A stretch of DNA of 21,174 bases from assembly GCF_000003605.2 (NCBI RefSeq), contig NW_003151257.1:380023-401196 (forward strand), in the 5' to 3' direction. Shown one piece after another: positions 1 to 9,546 of the stretch. This stretch comes from Saccoglossus kowalevskii (taxonomy: Eukaryota; Hemichordata; Enteropneusta; Harrimaniidae). The notes beneath the pieces are model-generated. The model saw only the letters and a program-made list of their open reading frames with translations. It did no database searches and was not told the origin of the DNA. Each line of letters starts with the position of its first letter. Positions within the stretch are counted from its first letter, which is position 1. The position numbers and the translations under genes are program-made.

Positions 1-731
1 ACATGTATCATTTACATAAGAGTACATGTACATTTACATAAGAGTACAATGTTACATTTACATAAGAGTACATGTACATTTACATAAGAGTACATGTACA
101 TTTACATAAGAGTACATGTACATTTGCATAAGAGTACATGGTACATTTGCATAAGAGTACATGTATCATTTGCATAAGAGTACATGTATCATTTGCATAA
201 GAGTACATGTACATTTACATAAGAGTACATGTACATTTACATAAGAGTACATGTACATTTACATAAGAGTACATGTACATTTACATAAGAGTACATGTAC
301 ATTTACATAAGAGTACATGTACATTTACATAAGAGTACATGTACATTTACATAAGAGTACATGTACATTTACATAAGAGTACATGTACATTTACATAAGA
401 GTACATGTATCATTTGCATAAGAGTACATGTATCATTTGCATAAGAGTACATGTATCATTTGCATAAAAGTACATGTACATTTACATAAGAGTACATGTA
501 TCATTTGCATAAGAGTACATGTACATAAGAGTACATGTACATAAGAGTACATGTACATAAGAGTACATGTACATTTACATAAGAGTACATGTACATTTAC
601 ATAAGAGTACATGTACATTTACATAAGAGTACATGTACATTTACATAAGAGTACATGTACATTTACATAAGAGTACATGTACATTTACATAAGAGTACAT
701 GTACATTTACATAAGAGTACATGTACATTTA

Positions 732-822
732 CATAAGAGTACATGTACATAAGAGTACATTTACATAAGAGTACATGTACATTTGCATAAGAGTACATGG
801 TACATTTGCATAAGAGTACATG
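732..822. repeat. Higher-order duplication within the left array, copy 1
   Basis: These 91 bases are repeated without a mismatch at 1052-1142, 320 bp downstream. The block includes a distinctive irregular order of units (a short spacer unit, then ACATTTGCAT, then the GGTACATTT variant), so the match is not simply what a uniform 22-bp array would give. It points to a duplication of several units at once. Confidence 0.85.
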
Positions 823-960
823 GTACATTTGCATAAGAGTACATGGTACATTTGCATAAGAGTACATGTATCATTTGCATAAGAGTACATGTATCATTTG
901 CATAAGAGTACATGTGCATTTGCATAAGAGTACATGTACATTTGCATAAGAGTACATGTA

Positions 961-1012
961 ATTTGCATAAATTACATTCATCATTTACATAAGATCATAT
1001 TCATTTGCATAA
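961..1012. repeat. Divergent 52-bp block of the left array, copy 1 of 3
   Basis: A diverged segment begins ATTTGCATAAATTACATTC, continues through CATTTACATAAGATCATA and ends in TTCATTTGCATAA. It recurs at 1235-1286 and 1455-1506. The start-to-start spacings are 274 and 220 bp; the second is ten times 22. The last copy forms the edge of the array. Confidence 0.88.
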
Positions 1013-1051
1013 TAGTACATGTAATTTGCATAAGAGTACATGTATCATTTG

Positions 1052-1142
1052 CATAAGAGTACATGTACATAAGAGTACATTTACATAAGAGTACATGTAC
1101 ATTTGCATAAGAGTACATGGTACATTTGCATAAGAGTACATG
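1052..1142. repeat. Higher-order duplication within the left array, copy 2
   Basis: This is the exact second copy of 732-822. The copies diverge just after this point: copy 1 continues with a GGTACATTT unit and copy 2 with a TATCATTT unit. Confidence 0.85.
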
Positions 1143-1234
1143 TATCATTTGCATAAGAGTACATGTAATTTGCATAAGAGTACATGCATCATTTGCATAA
1201 GAGTACATGTATCATTTGCATAAGAGTACATGTA

Positions 1235-1286
1235 ATTTGCATAAATTACATTCATCATTTACATAAGATCATATTCATTTGCATAA
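1235..1286. repeat. Divergent 52-bp block of the left array, copy 2 of 3
   Basis: This matches the block at 961-1012 and then returns to regular AAGAGTACATGTATC units. It marks an internal boundary between runs of ordinary units. Confidence 0.88.
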
Positions 1287-1454
1287 GAGTACATGTATCA
1301 TTTGCATAAGAGTACATGTACATTTACACAAGAGTACATGTACATTTACACAAGAGTACATGTACATTTGCATAAGAGTACATGTATCATTTGCATAAGA
1401 GTACATGTACATTTACATAAGAGTACATGTACATTTACATAAGAGTACATGTAT

Positions 1455-1506
1455 ATTTGCATAAATTACATTCATCATTTACATAAGATCATATTCATTT
1501 GCATAT
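1455..1506. repeat. Divergent 52-bp block of the left array, copy 3, array edge
   Basis: This is the third copy of the block. After it the sequence leaves the repeat (TATGTTCAAGTTTGATGG), so the array terminates in a divergent unit. Edge units of minisatellites often carry more mutations than central ones. Confidence 0.88.
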
Positions 1507-1799
1507 GTTCAAGTTTGATGGAAAACCTGCTTTAACAAAATCTATAAAAAATACAACTAATGAACGAATTTTTGTTACTTTTATTGTAACATACAAGCTT
1601 CAAATGACAATAAGTTCATGTTACTGGATTTTAACCAGCGTCAGTTTTTTGAAAGCACTTGAATTTTGAAGGCTACTCATCACCTTACACACAATAATTA
1701 GATGAAAAGTACATAAGACAATTAGTGCAAAGAAACACACAATTTAAAGACTTATTCAACATCCCTACTTCTAGTATAGACACCTATGCATAGTTTGAA
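1507..1799. other. Unannotated AT-rich DNA
   Basis: I see no open frame of note, no repeat copy and no RNA gene here. Confidence 0.6.
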
Positions 1800-2011
1800 T
1801 ACTGTAAAGGGGTTAATTATTCACTGGGTTTTAATTTAGCTTATTTCGCTGACTGGAAAAATGCGCTAAATTAAAACCCAGTGAATATGTAAAATTTAGC
1901 ATAGAACACATTATCTAAATGACGAAACCGTGAATTTAAAACCAACTGAATATGCCCGAAATGGTAAATCAGTGAAATTTAAACCCAGTGAAAATTAGTC
2001 ATTTTACAGTA
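1800..2011 (+). mobile_element. Family A miniature inverted-repeat element, copy A1 (208 bp)
   Basis: The element proper is 1802-2009, starting CTGTAAA and ending TTTACAG, between TA dinucleotides at 1800-1801 and 2010-2011. Its ends are imperfect inverted repeats of about 38 bp that carry the word TTCACTGGGTTT. Inside, 1818-1840 and 1865-1887 form a perfect 23-bp inverted repeat around a 24-nt loop. The AAACCCAGTGAA-type word occurs four times in both orientations. No transposase is encoded, so mobility would need an enzyme from elsewhere. The TA duplication and short terminal repeats suggest a Tc1/mariner-type origin, which is inference. The plus strand is an arbitrary choice, kept the same for all copies. 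Confidence 0.85.
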
Positions 2012-2883
2012 ATCCTTTTTTATGCAGAGCAGATCCAAATGATGATTAAAATACCACTTAATAATTTCTGAAATCTAAACTGGTTTCTTAAAGAATATAT
2101 ATCAATGAGCGTTGTAGAATTGATCCAGACGTACCTGTAGACAGATATTAATTTCTGTCATTTGATTGGCTTCATTTGCATTTGTGAGTATCATTTTTTT
2201 TTTTTTTACACGATTTTGAAATATGTGAAGGAGCTTCTATTTAAAAACCCTCTCACCAGTGCACTAGACAAATGTTGACATTTTCTATACAAGTGTCTTG
2301 TTTAAAATTGATGATAAAAATGAATTTGAGACAATGCACTCATGAGGCGTACTCTCTGCTCGGATTGAAAATGACACATAAACAAATACATGTGTGATAT
2401 GCACAGACACACATTACCTAGATTGCAGCACATCACAAAATCTGCTTGACCACCCAAATCCACTTCTAATTGAATTTTGAGAAAATGTCAGTTTCCATCA
2501 AGTTGGCAATGAATGAATTAACAGTGGGTAACGGAGAATAAAGTATAAAAAACCTTGATTTCCCTATCAGTAATCACGACAACAGTGAAGTATTCTCAGG
2601 ATTATCATTACTGATACTCTGGGATTCCACATTGATACTCGATCCTATTAGCCAAAAGCATAAATTCCTGGACACAACCATTTTTATGTGGGATACAGCT
2701 GGCAAAAACACGAGATATAGTCACCAGATGTTGCCCTGGATACATCCAAGTGTTTTATAAAACACCAGCAAATTTACACATCACAGTGCACAGCACATTA
2801 TTAAACAAGATTGGCCGCTGCATGTGTGTGAAATAAAAATATGTGCGATTCTGTGAGTTGACGTCTCTGCAAAATTTATGAAA
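2012..2883. other. Unannotated DNA between A1 and B1
   Basis: A run of 14 T lies at 2194-2207. The part from about 2520 to 2870 looks less AT-rich and less repetitive than its surroundings, but it has no reading frame or splice pattern I can support. Confidence 0.5.
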
Positions 2884-3096
2884 TACTGTAGAATACTTTA
2901 TTTTCGCTTGGAATTTATTTTCGCTATTTTCGCTGAAGGGATTATTCCGTGAAAATAAAATCCAGTGAATATATTTTTTTTCCTATATTTCACATTAAAC
3001 TCATCAAAAATTAGTGAAAATAAATTCCATACAAAATGCCCAAAAAAGCCTTTTCAGCGAAAATTAATTCCAGCGAAAATAAAGTATTCCACAGTA
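2884..3096 (+). mobile_element. Family B miniature inverted-repeat element, copy B1 (209 bp)
   Basis: The element is 2886-3094, flanked by TA at 2884-2885 and 3095-3096. Its ends start CTGTAGAATACTTTATTTTC and finish with the near-complement ending AAAGTATTCCACAG, giving about 40-bp terminal inverted repeats. The words TTTTCGCT and AGCGAAAA recur near the ends. It carries no protein; the 81-codon frame across it is fortuitous. It is the best-preserved of five B copies here, all in the same orientation. Confidence 0.87.
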
Positions 3097-4147
3097 CATT
3101 TGATACTCGTTTCCACTGACTCTAGTAAGAGCAACGTTCTCTTATCAGTAGAATGTATCAGCAGATTAGATGTAATGCTATACGGGAAATTAGTCAAAAT
3201 CAATTACTAAGATTGGGACTCGGTGGAGCACGGTCAAACTCAAGATGTTTATTCGAAGTCGCTTCAATATTCAAATTGATGTTCAATAAATCAACATCAT
3301 CAATTTCCAAGAAATATTACAATATTACAATATTACAAGACAAACTGGTAAAGCAGTGTTCGTGAGATTCTTTTGTTTTTGCCCGTGAATTATGGTACAA
3401 ATTACATATTCGCTGCTTTTTGTTTATAAATGCAAATTAATTTGTTGACCTTTTACTATTAAGTACATGTAATGGCTAAAATTAACAACATTCCAAATTT
3501 AAGTTGTGTATGTTCATATTTGAAATTAGAGGTGCCTGTACATAAATTGTACTAGTACTGCCGAGTACAGTATTTCCTCCATTAGAACTATAGTTCCAAT
3601 AAAAGCGCCCTTGAAACAAACATTAAGTTTACATGCTGAACAAATTATTTTGAAACTAGATTCACCTCTATCATTTAAAGCATACGTGTTTTTTAATAGA
3701 GCAAATTTGACACATGTTTTATCCTTCTTCCATACAACTGCATATAATTACATGAGCAACTGAAAAGTACACTGCAGGAGTTCCTGGATTTAAAGTTGCA
3801 TTTGATTTTTGAACGTTTGATTGTGTTCATTGGCTAGAGGTTTACATCTGACAGCATGATCGACTCTCCATGAAGCAAGCATTAAATGAACCTCATACAT
3901 GACAGAAAAACAATGCCAGTAACAGACAGCCACATAAACCTCTGAGGGCAATTTTATTTGCATGCAGTATTATAAACGCTATTACTGAAGCAAACTGTTT
4001 TCTGCGATATCAATATATTGACAGTTCCAGGAAAATATTGAAAACATTGTTATTATCTTTTGAAGTATTTCTATCAGCTGCCTTTCACATCAGTCATGGC
4101 AACCGGTACATCGAGGAAACAAATCCGGTGCACTGCCAATTGAGTAA
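3097..4147. other. Unannotated DNA with short palindromes
   Basis: No gene is recognised. A near-perfect 18-bp palindrome centred on GAACTATAGTTC lies at 3582-3599, next to AAAAGCGCCC (about 3601-3610). A slipped hairpin (AAATTGATG with CATCAATTT) lies around 3275-3305. These may be scraps of other mobile elements. Confidence 0.45.
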
Positions 4148-4517
4148 AGTTTGGGAGAATTAATTAGAAATAATCAAGATCTTTTACACAAAAACAAACC
4201 TTGGAAAATGTTTGAAACTACCAGTGTTAAAATTCAACACGACGTCGACGACCTTATCAATAGCCTATTAGTCATCGAGATTGGGGTGTGGGAGGAGGAA
4301 CGAGCTGCAAATGTTATCTATATTAATGAGAACTTAACATATTAATGAGAACTTAACACCAATGGCGAAATCATTATTGACAAAGGTAAACATCAAAAGA
4401 AAGCTTTTTAAATGGAAATTTATGTGGACACATAATGGTAGAATTTTAATAAAGAAAGACGAATTGTCACCTGTGGTCCATATTGCCGATGAAGAAAGCC
4501 TTACTAAGATATGCTAA
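4148..4517 (+). pseudogene. Broken reading frame resembling the FP C-terminal-type domain of retroelement ORF1 proteins
   Basis: A frame open from 4148 ends in YINENLT followed by TAT and a stop at 4343-4345. A second frame, from 4359 to a stop at 4515-4517, contains WKFMWTHNGRILIKKDE and ends with an IADEESL-like segment. From memory, an INENLTP motif followed by a basic stretch, a WxxNGRI(L/F)(V/I)(R/K)K core and a final I-S-x-(E/D)-DL-like tail is typical of the FP-type C-terminal domain. That domain occurs at the end of many coiled-coil proteins in invertebrate retrotransposons. The two halves lie in different frames because of an exact 19-bp tandem duplication at 4321-4358. An in-frame stop (4145-4147) precedes the open part, so the N-terminal region is lost or scrambled. 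No database search was possible. Confidence 0.55.
4321..4358. repeat. Exact 19-bp tandem duplication causing a frameshift
   Basis: TATTAATGAGAACTTAACA occurs at 4321-4339 and immediately again at 4340-4358. Nineteen is not a multiple of three, so it shifts the frame of the surrounding pseudogene and brings in a stop. Both copies are identical, which suggests that the duplication is young compared with the decay around it. Confidence 0.95.
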
Positions 4518-4586
4518 TGTCACCATTGTTATGTGTACTTAATGTATAACAACCAATCATATTGATGGATCCAGACTCAATATATA

Positions 4587-4923
4587 ATTGAACATCAATT
4601 TTATTGTTATTTCTCTATCATTCAATTTACAGTATTGTCATTTCACTATTACCACCATATTCATATAATTTTTCTCCTTATGTATTATGTACTCTTAAAC
4701 AATATATTAATATAATTTATGATTTCACTGTCCTTATCAGTTTTTTTCTGCTATCAGTGAATATGCAAGGGCTAGAGACTAGATTAGTTCTACTAGAACT
4801 ACCTCTCTTGTCCTCGCCAGATAGTTATGTATATCTCTATCTTCGTTTTGTACTTTGTAATGTAATTTATCTGGTGAAATAAAATTGTATTGTATTGTAT
4901 TGTATTGTATTGTATTGAACATC
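4587..4923 (+). mobile_element. 5'-truncated non-LTR retrotransposon 3' end with (TATTG)6 tail
   Basis: The segment ends in an AATAAAA signal-like word, then six TATTG units (4888-4917). This form of tail is typical of some LINEs and their derivatives. ATTGAACATC occurs at 4587-4596 and 4914-4923, consistent with a 10-bp target-site duplication, although the first four bases of the downstream copy could also belong to the tail. The inserted part is then about 4597-4913. The body (CTAGAGACTAGATTAGTTC, CTCTTGTCCTCGCC, TTTTGTACTTTGTAATG) reads like a 3' untranslated region and codes for nothing. The clade is not determined. Confidence 0.65.
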
Positions 4924-5605
4924 CAAAATATCCAACAGGCTGTATCACATGATAGAGGCATATGGCACAAAGGATAAAGCTATATGAACAAACAGCAACT
5001 ACTTAAGGGATGTCAAATTACATTCACACAGAATTTAGATTAAGGAAAGTGAAATCCCCAGATTAAAGCCGGGCTTAGTAGGCTAATGTAGTAGTGAGCG
5101 TGTAATTTTTAAGCTTTCCTGGTAATTGAACCCCCCCAGAAAGTGTGAAAATGTCTTTACACTGACAAAAATGTCATTCTTTGTATATTAAAGAACCACT
5201 GATTGATTCGCAAGTATTCCAGACCGAAAACAGCATGGATGAATGGTAACTCAAATAGCGATGAGGATAGTATCAAAATATTCAAAACATAAATTCCCTT
5301 TAAATTAATTAAAATAAATTTTAGCAACAATGAAAGGGTACATGTATGTACCGGTATACTCTCTTCCTCCATCTTTTTTTACTGCCATTTCAAAATGAGT
5401 TCAGTGGAATATATCAACACTAAAATATGGGTCATGGCTATCCAGGTGCAGTATTATTATTCACAGAGTGGGGAAACCTACATAAAGAAACATATTGCTT
5501 GAATACATACATATAATTATCTAATCATAACATCACACCCTGCACACATGGTTTAATATATGTTTAAGGTAGTTACAAAAAGTGAACAAATTTCCATGAC
5601 ATTAT
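4924..5605. other. Unannotated AT-rich DNA
   Basis: I find no gene or repeat copy. A run of seven C occurs around 5131-5137. Confidence 0.5.
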
Positions 5606-5710
5606 TACTATATGGTTTTATTTATTTTTTTTTCACATTTTTTTTTTCTATTAATTAATATACAAAAATTACAATGACAAATTACAGACAAAACATACTA
5701 TGGTTTTATT
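5606..5710. repeat. T-rich block between 15-17-bp direct repeats
   Basis: TACTATATGGTTTTATT (5606-5622) and TACTATGGTTTTATT (5696-5710) flank a block with two long T runs followed by an A-rich half. The arrangement could be a small insertion with a target duplication, or slippage at the edge of the adjoining composite repeat. Confidence 0.5.
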
Positions 5711-6478
5711 AGTCCCCGTTCGGATGAAGTCCGAAAACGGGGACTTATAATTCGGTCTCCGTCAGTGCATCCGTCTGGAGTCATATCTCAGAATCCCCTG
5801 GACCGATTCCGTTCATTCTTTGCATGTGCTTAGTACTTTATGTGGGACATATGCACATGCAGTGGTTTAGCGATTCGATTCAGAATGGCTGACTGGCAGC
5901 CATCTTGTTTTTTGAAAATGTTGTATTTTGGACATGCTTTGTCAGTTGTCATTCAAACTTGGTACATAGATTATACATGTTAGGATACATGTCCATGACG
6001 ATTTATTTCACAATTGGATCAAAGACGGTCGACTGGCAGGCATCTTGTTTTTTTATGCGGTATCTTGGACGTGCTCTGTCAGTTTTCATTCACATTTGGC
6101 ATATACATGTACTTTATACATGTTAGGATGCATGTCCATGACAATTTGTTTCAAAATCTGGTCAAGGATTGTCGATTGACAGCCATCTGACTTCTTGGCC
6201 TTACTGCTATATTTCCACAATTTATGTACCATTTTCATTCATATTTGGCACATACATCATACATATCAGTGTGTTTCATAATCAGATCAAAGATGGCTGA
6301 ATAATGGCTGTTTTTATTTTTGGCCATATTACTACTACAAGGAACACGTGTTTTGATGTAAATAAACAATCTGTTGTATACGCCACTTGGAACTCAAGTT
6401 TCAAGGACACGCTCGCGACAACTCCTCCGCTTTAATATGACGAGCACAAATCGAACTTTCAAAAATTTAACGGGGACT
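5711..6478 (+). mobile_element. Composite dispersed repeat with terminal CCCCG/CGGGG hairpin
   Basis: The segment opens with a nested hairpin: AGTCCCCGTT (5711-5720) pairs with AACGGGGACT (5736-5745), and inside it CGGA pairs with TCCG around TGAAG. AACGGGGACT occurs again at 6469-6478, so the first and last ten bases are also inverted repeats of each other. Base composition is less AT-rich at the left end than in its surroundings. The middle has degenerate repeats of about 140 bp. From memory this resembles a high-copy repeat common in bivalves. I see no coding capacity; the 73- and 93-codon frames are chance. The element class is not known to me. Confidence 0.65.
5885..6310 (+). repeat. Degenerate ~140-bp tandem repeats (3-4 units)
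   Basis: Units begin at about 5885, 6025, 6168 and 6292. Shared words are GACTGGCAGCCATCTTG (5891, with changes at 6031 and 6174), a CATTCAnAnTTGG(T/C)A(C/T)A segment in units one to three, and GTTAGGATACATGTCCATGA in the first two. Spacing between equivalent positions is about 140, 143 and then roughly 124 bp. The units look progressively more diverged to the right. Confidence 0.75.
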
Positions 6479-6967
6479 GTGTCATTTTCAATGACTTGTT
6501 TTATACTATTCGCATTAAAATACATAGGTCAAGTACCCATGAAAATAGTAGATTTTCAGCTACATTTTTTTATCAATGGTTTCTATGGCAACATCTTCTC
6601 TCACCATAAATTAATATTTTGTTTTGTTACATATGGTGAAAAAATCTTGTTATGATATGAAAAATGATGGTTGTCATGAATTATTAAGACATTCTGATGT
6701 CTGATATTTTTATTGCTAATATTTTTTTTTTTATAAAATATTGTCTTAATATGGCTTCCCATTATAACTGTTCAATTAGTTTGTATCATGTTAGACAGCA
6801 ATTTAAAAAGTCGATGATCTGTAACAATAATTATGCAACATTCTTTAAAACAAAAATTGTGACAAATTTTTCACTTCTAGTTGTTAGGCTAAACACAGGT
6901 ATTTAATTTTAGAAGGAATTTGAATTTTCAATGCTTGCAACTGATCAGGTCAGAATTCAATGACACT
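6479..6967. other. Unannotated AT-rich DNA
   Basis: No supported feature. The open frames across it (93 and 69 codons) have no recognisable domain and an amino-acid make-up expected of AT-rich noise. Confidence 0.5.
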
Positions 6968-7152
6968 AAATTTCTTTATTTTTCACTCAGAATTTATATT
7001 CGCTGTTTTTACTAAGAATTTAAATTCGCTGTTTTTACTGAAGCAACAAATTAGTTAAAATGAACTTATAAAAAATAAAAACTTCAAACAAAACATTCAA
7101 TATGTCTTTTCAGCCAAAAATAATTCCAGCTTAAATAAAGTATTTCTCAGTA
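6968..7152 (+). mobile_element. Family B element, degenerate copy B2
   Basis: The left part matches B1 at CTTTATTTTTC and AATTTATATTCGCT. The right end matches at TCTTTTCAGCC, AATAATTCCAGC and AATAAAGTATTTCTCAG, followed by TA at 7151-7152. The far left end is lost. It carries a 26-bp internal tandem duplication (6985-7010 and 7011-7036, two differences) that B1 lacks. Confidence 0.75.
6985..7036. repeat. 26-bp tandem duplication inside B2
   Basis: The half-units share AGAATTTA and ATTCGCTGTTTTT and differ at two positions, so this duplication is older than the exact one at 4321-4358. Confidence 0.85.
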
Positions 7153-7159
7153 GTATGCC

Positions 7160-7370
7160 ATTGGTGAATTTTAGTTGACTTGTGGTTCGCTAAAAAACCA
7201 TGGATTTCTATTTTTGCTGATAAATGAAATTTGTTATCATGTGAACAAAGTATAAACTTACAATAGAACTCATTGTTTCAGAAAAAAGTATAAGATTTTA
7301 CAACCCAGTAAAGTTCAAATATCAAAATAGTGAAATTAAATACCAGTGAAAAATGATGCCTTTACAATAT
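7160..7370 (+). mobile_element. Family A element, strongly degenerate copy A3
   Basis: The right end AAATACCAGTGAAAAATGAT then GCCTTTACAATAT lines up with the A1 end AAACCCAGTGAAAATTAGTC then ATTTTACAGTA. Upstream, GGTTCGCT and AACCCAGTAAAGTTC are further family-like words. Counting 208 bp back from the right end gives a start near 7160, directly beside B2. The left terminus itself is not recognisable. Confidence 0.45.
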
Positions 7371-9546
7371 TTAACGTTTTTCACAGAATAACATCATTCT
7401 TACTAGAATCGGATACCATAGTATTCAGTTAAAGAATCTATCAAACACGACAACCATATCAAAATACACATAATGATATAATGTTGTGCCCGAGACTGAC
7501 ATTTTGTATATACACACAAAGTATTGAGTAACAAGATTACCATAGCAACAACATCATTTAATACCCTTTTTGCATTTTCAGTTTGAAATTGTGAGCATGT
7601 ACGATATAAATGCATTCCTATCACAGAATACATCTTCCATTAGTATATGTGGAAAATAACTTAATTGAGAGGTTGAGATGTTGAGAGCACGTACTTTATA
7701 TGTGAGAACTGATCCCAGTCACACAACACACTGGGCTCTTTAAAGTTATATGCACAGCTAACAAAAGGGTCCACAGTTTAATTTAATTTAATAAGTACGC
7801 TGAATATTTATTATATTAATAACACAGGAAAAAATACACATAGCGATTCATATTTTATATGTATTTTGTTACAAATACCAGAAAATTTTTTTGAGATTAT
7901 TATGGAACATTGAAAATGGAGAAAATGAAAAAAATTACGAATGTAAAGTATTTTTAAAACCAGAATCACAATAGGACTAAACATTCATCTTATAACAGAG
8001 ATATACCAGAGCAATAACATAATTTAGAACAAGCAAAGTACCACAAACTAGCAATAGAAACAGATCGCCATACGAAATCCAAAACACAAACTGAACAGAG
8101 ACTATTTTGTACACGCTGCAATGAAACAGCAATTATACACTGATCATAGAAATGCAATGAACAACATGATATGAAAATCAACCCATATTTTCAAAACAGA
8201 AATGAGAAGAAACAGATTAAGTACATTTTAAAAACATCGAACATGAAAATATTATCACAATTTGAACGCTTATTTAGTGAGCTGTAGTAAACAACATAGA
8301 AATATACTGTTCAAGCGTGAATCAGCCAGTTTGGTTGACCATTTTTAGCAATAAAATTGGCATCATGGAACGGCCAGAGGTTTTATAGAAAGATAAAGGT
8401 TCAGAAGTGAGTGTGACTTATATCACTGTATTGCAAAACACAAAACGCACATTATACACACTTAGTAAATAACAAGGGACACTATCAAAAATGGTCGAGA
8501 TGAACACAAACCAGACAGACGACATGTACCTCACTTGAATAGTATTTTTTTTTGAAATGATGCTCACAATTGTCTTGTGATTTTCCGATTACTTCTCAAT
8601 TTACGAAACTTCACATTGAGTTTATTATACAACATCAGTTGCATACCCTCTTTAATCCTTGTTACCATTCAAACAAATTATTTGGAGAAATTAATGCATG
8701 ATGCACACTTTAAAAAAAACAAAAAACTTTTTAGTCAATTTACAAAATCAATATGGGCTACCGGTATTTCACAAAACTAAATAACAATTTTTATTTAAAA
8801 TTGTCATAAAAATGTTCTTTTAAAAATGGTTTTAATATTATGAAAATTTAGCTTCTATCGGTATGTTAACTTTACATTTTGAACTGATGCATATTTTTTT
8901 CGACGAGCTTACCACGTCGAATGTTTTTTCATTCATTTCAGCTACCTGGGGAGGCTTTCAGCAGACGAAAAAAACGCATAAAAAAAAGTTAGAGTAGTTG
9001 TACTTTCATTTTGTGATTCAGCTAATGTAATATGCATGCATCCAAGCGTACCTTTTCTACTTTCGGCTAATTTGGCATCGAAATAACCCCTTAGCCGATA
9101 ATAACATGCAGAATAGTGAACTACTGGATTTCTTGATTACTCAGGATGCAATCACGGATAGTTATGCTTTATCTCCATATATAACATGAAAGATTCAGTA
9201 TTCAGTTTAAACTGACATGTGTCAAGTGCATATACATGTCTATTTATAAAGTACGGTACGTACAGTACATGGGCATATCTACAAAGAAAGCAATATATGC
9301 AAGTAGGGCATTAAGACACGTTTTTTAGTGACTTGTGGCCATGCAAGTGTAGGATTCTGATGTTGATAATGGTGTAAATCGACTGAAAATCGTATTCATG
9401 CTTGGTATAAAAAAAAAAAAAACTTCCTGAGCATAATTAAGTGTGTTCTATTTCACATCAATCTTGATTGGATGACCCTCGAGATTACACATGTTGAGTA
9501 TCGTCAACATATGGTTTCCGGGTAAATTAAATAATTCCCTCTATTT
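7371..9546. other. Unannotated AT-rich DNA, about 2.2 kb
   Basis: No gene is supported. Visible structures are two small stem-loops: TTCGACG (8899-8905) with CGTCGAA (8915-8921), and TCGGCTAA (9063-9070) with TTAGCCGA (9091-9098). There is also a run of 14 A at 9409-9422. Frames of 63 to 76 codons here match nothing I know. Confidence 0.5.

Larger units (their letters stand above)
1..1506. repeat. 22-bp minisatellite array, left edge of window
   Basis: The stretch is made almost entirely of a 22-bp unit that reads AGAGTACATGTACATTTACA followed by TA. It includes the perfect palindrome GTACATGTAC. Variants carry ATTTGCAT instead of ATTTACAT, TATCATTT or GGTACATTT in place of TACATTT, or lack six bases to give a 16-bp unit (about 520-565). 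The array is already running at base 1, so its true length is unknown. It ends sharply near 1506, where ordinary sequence begins. Minus-strand reading frames here are by-products of the repeat and not genes. The periodicity is seen directly; any role is unknown. Confidence 0.97.

Noticed and set aside
433..1208. Minus-strand open frames of 60-75 codons with repeating MYSYVNVHVLLCK-like peptides
   Set aside because: They are translations of the 22-bp array. Because 22 is not a multiple of three, the peptide cycles through all frames.
1..1506. CRISPR-like array
   Set aside because: The repeats are directly abutting with no unique spacers, and the rest of the window is eukaryotic in character.
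2965..3210. 81-codon plus-strand frame as a gene
   Set aside because: Most of it lies inside miniature element B1.
3275..3305. Slipped hairpin AAATTGATG / CATCAATTT as a regulatory stem
   Set aside because: It is short, AT-rich and made of a low-complexity ATC-like run.
4604..4882. 92-codon plus-strand frame as a gene
   Set aside because: It lies entirely within the probable retrotransposon 3' end.
6374..6655. 93-codon plus-strand frame as a membrane protein
   Set aside because: It straddles the end of the composite repeat and AT-rich flank; its hydrophobic stretches follow from T-rich codons.
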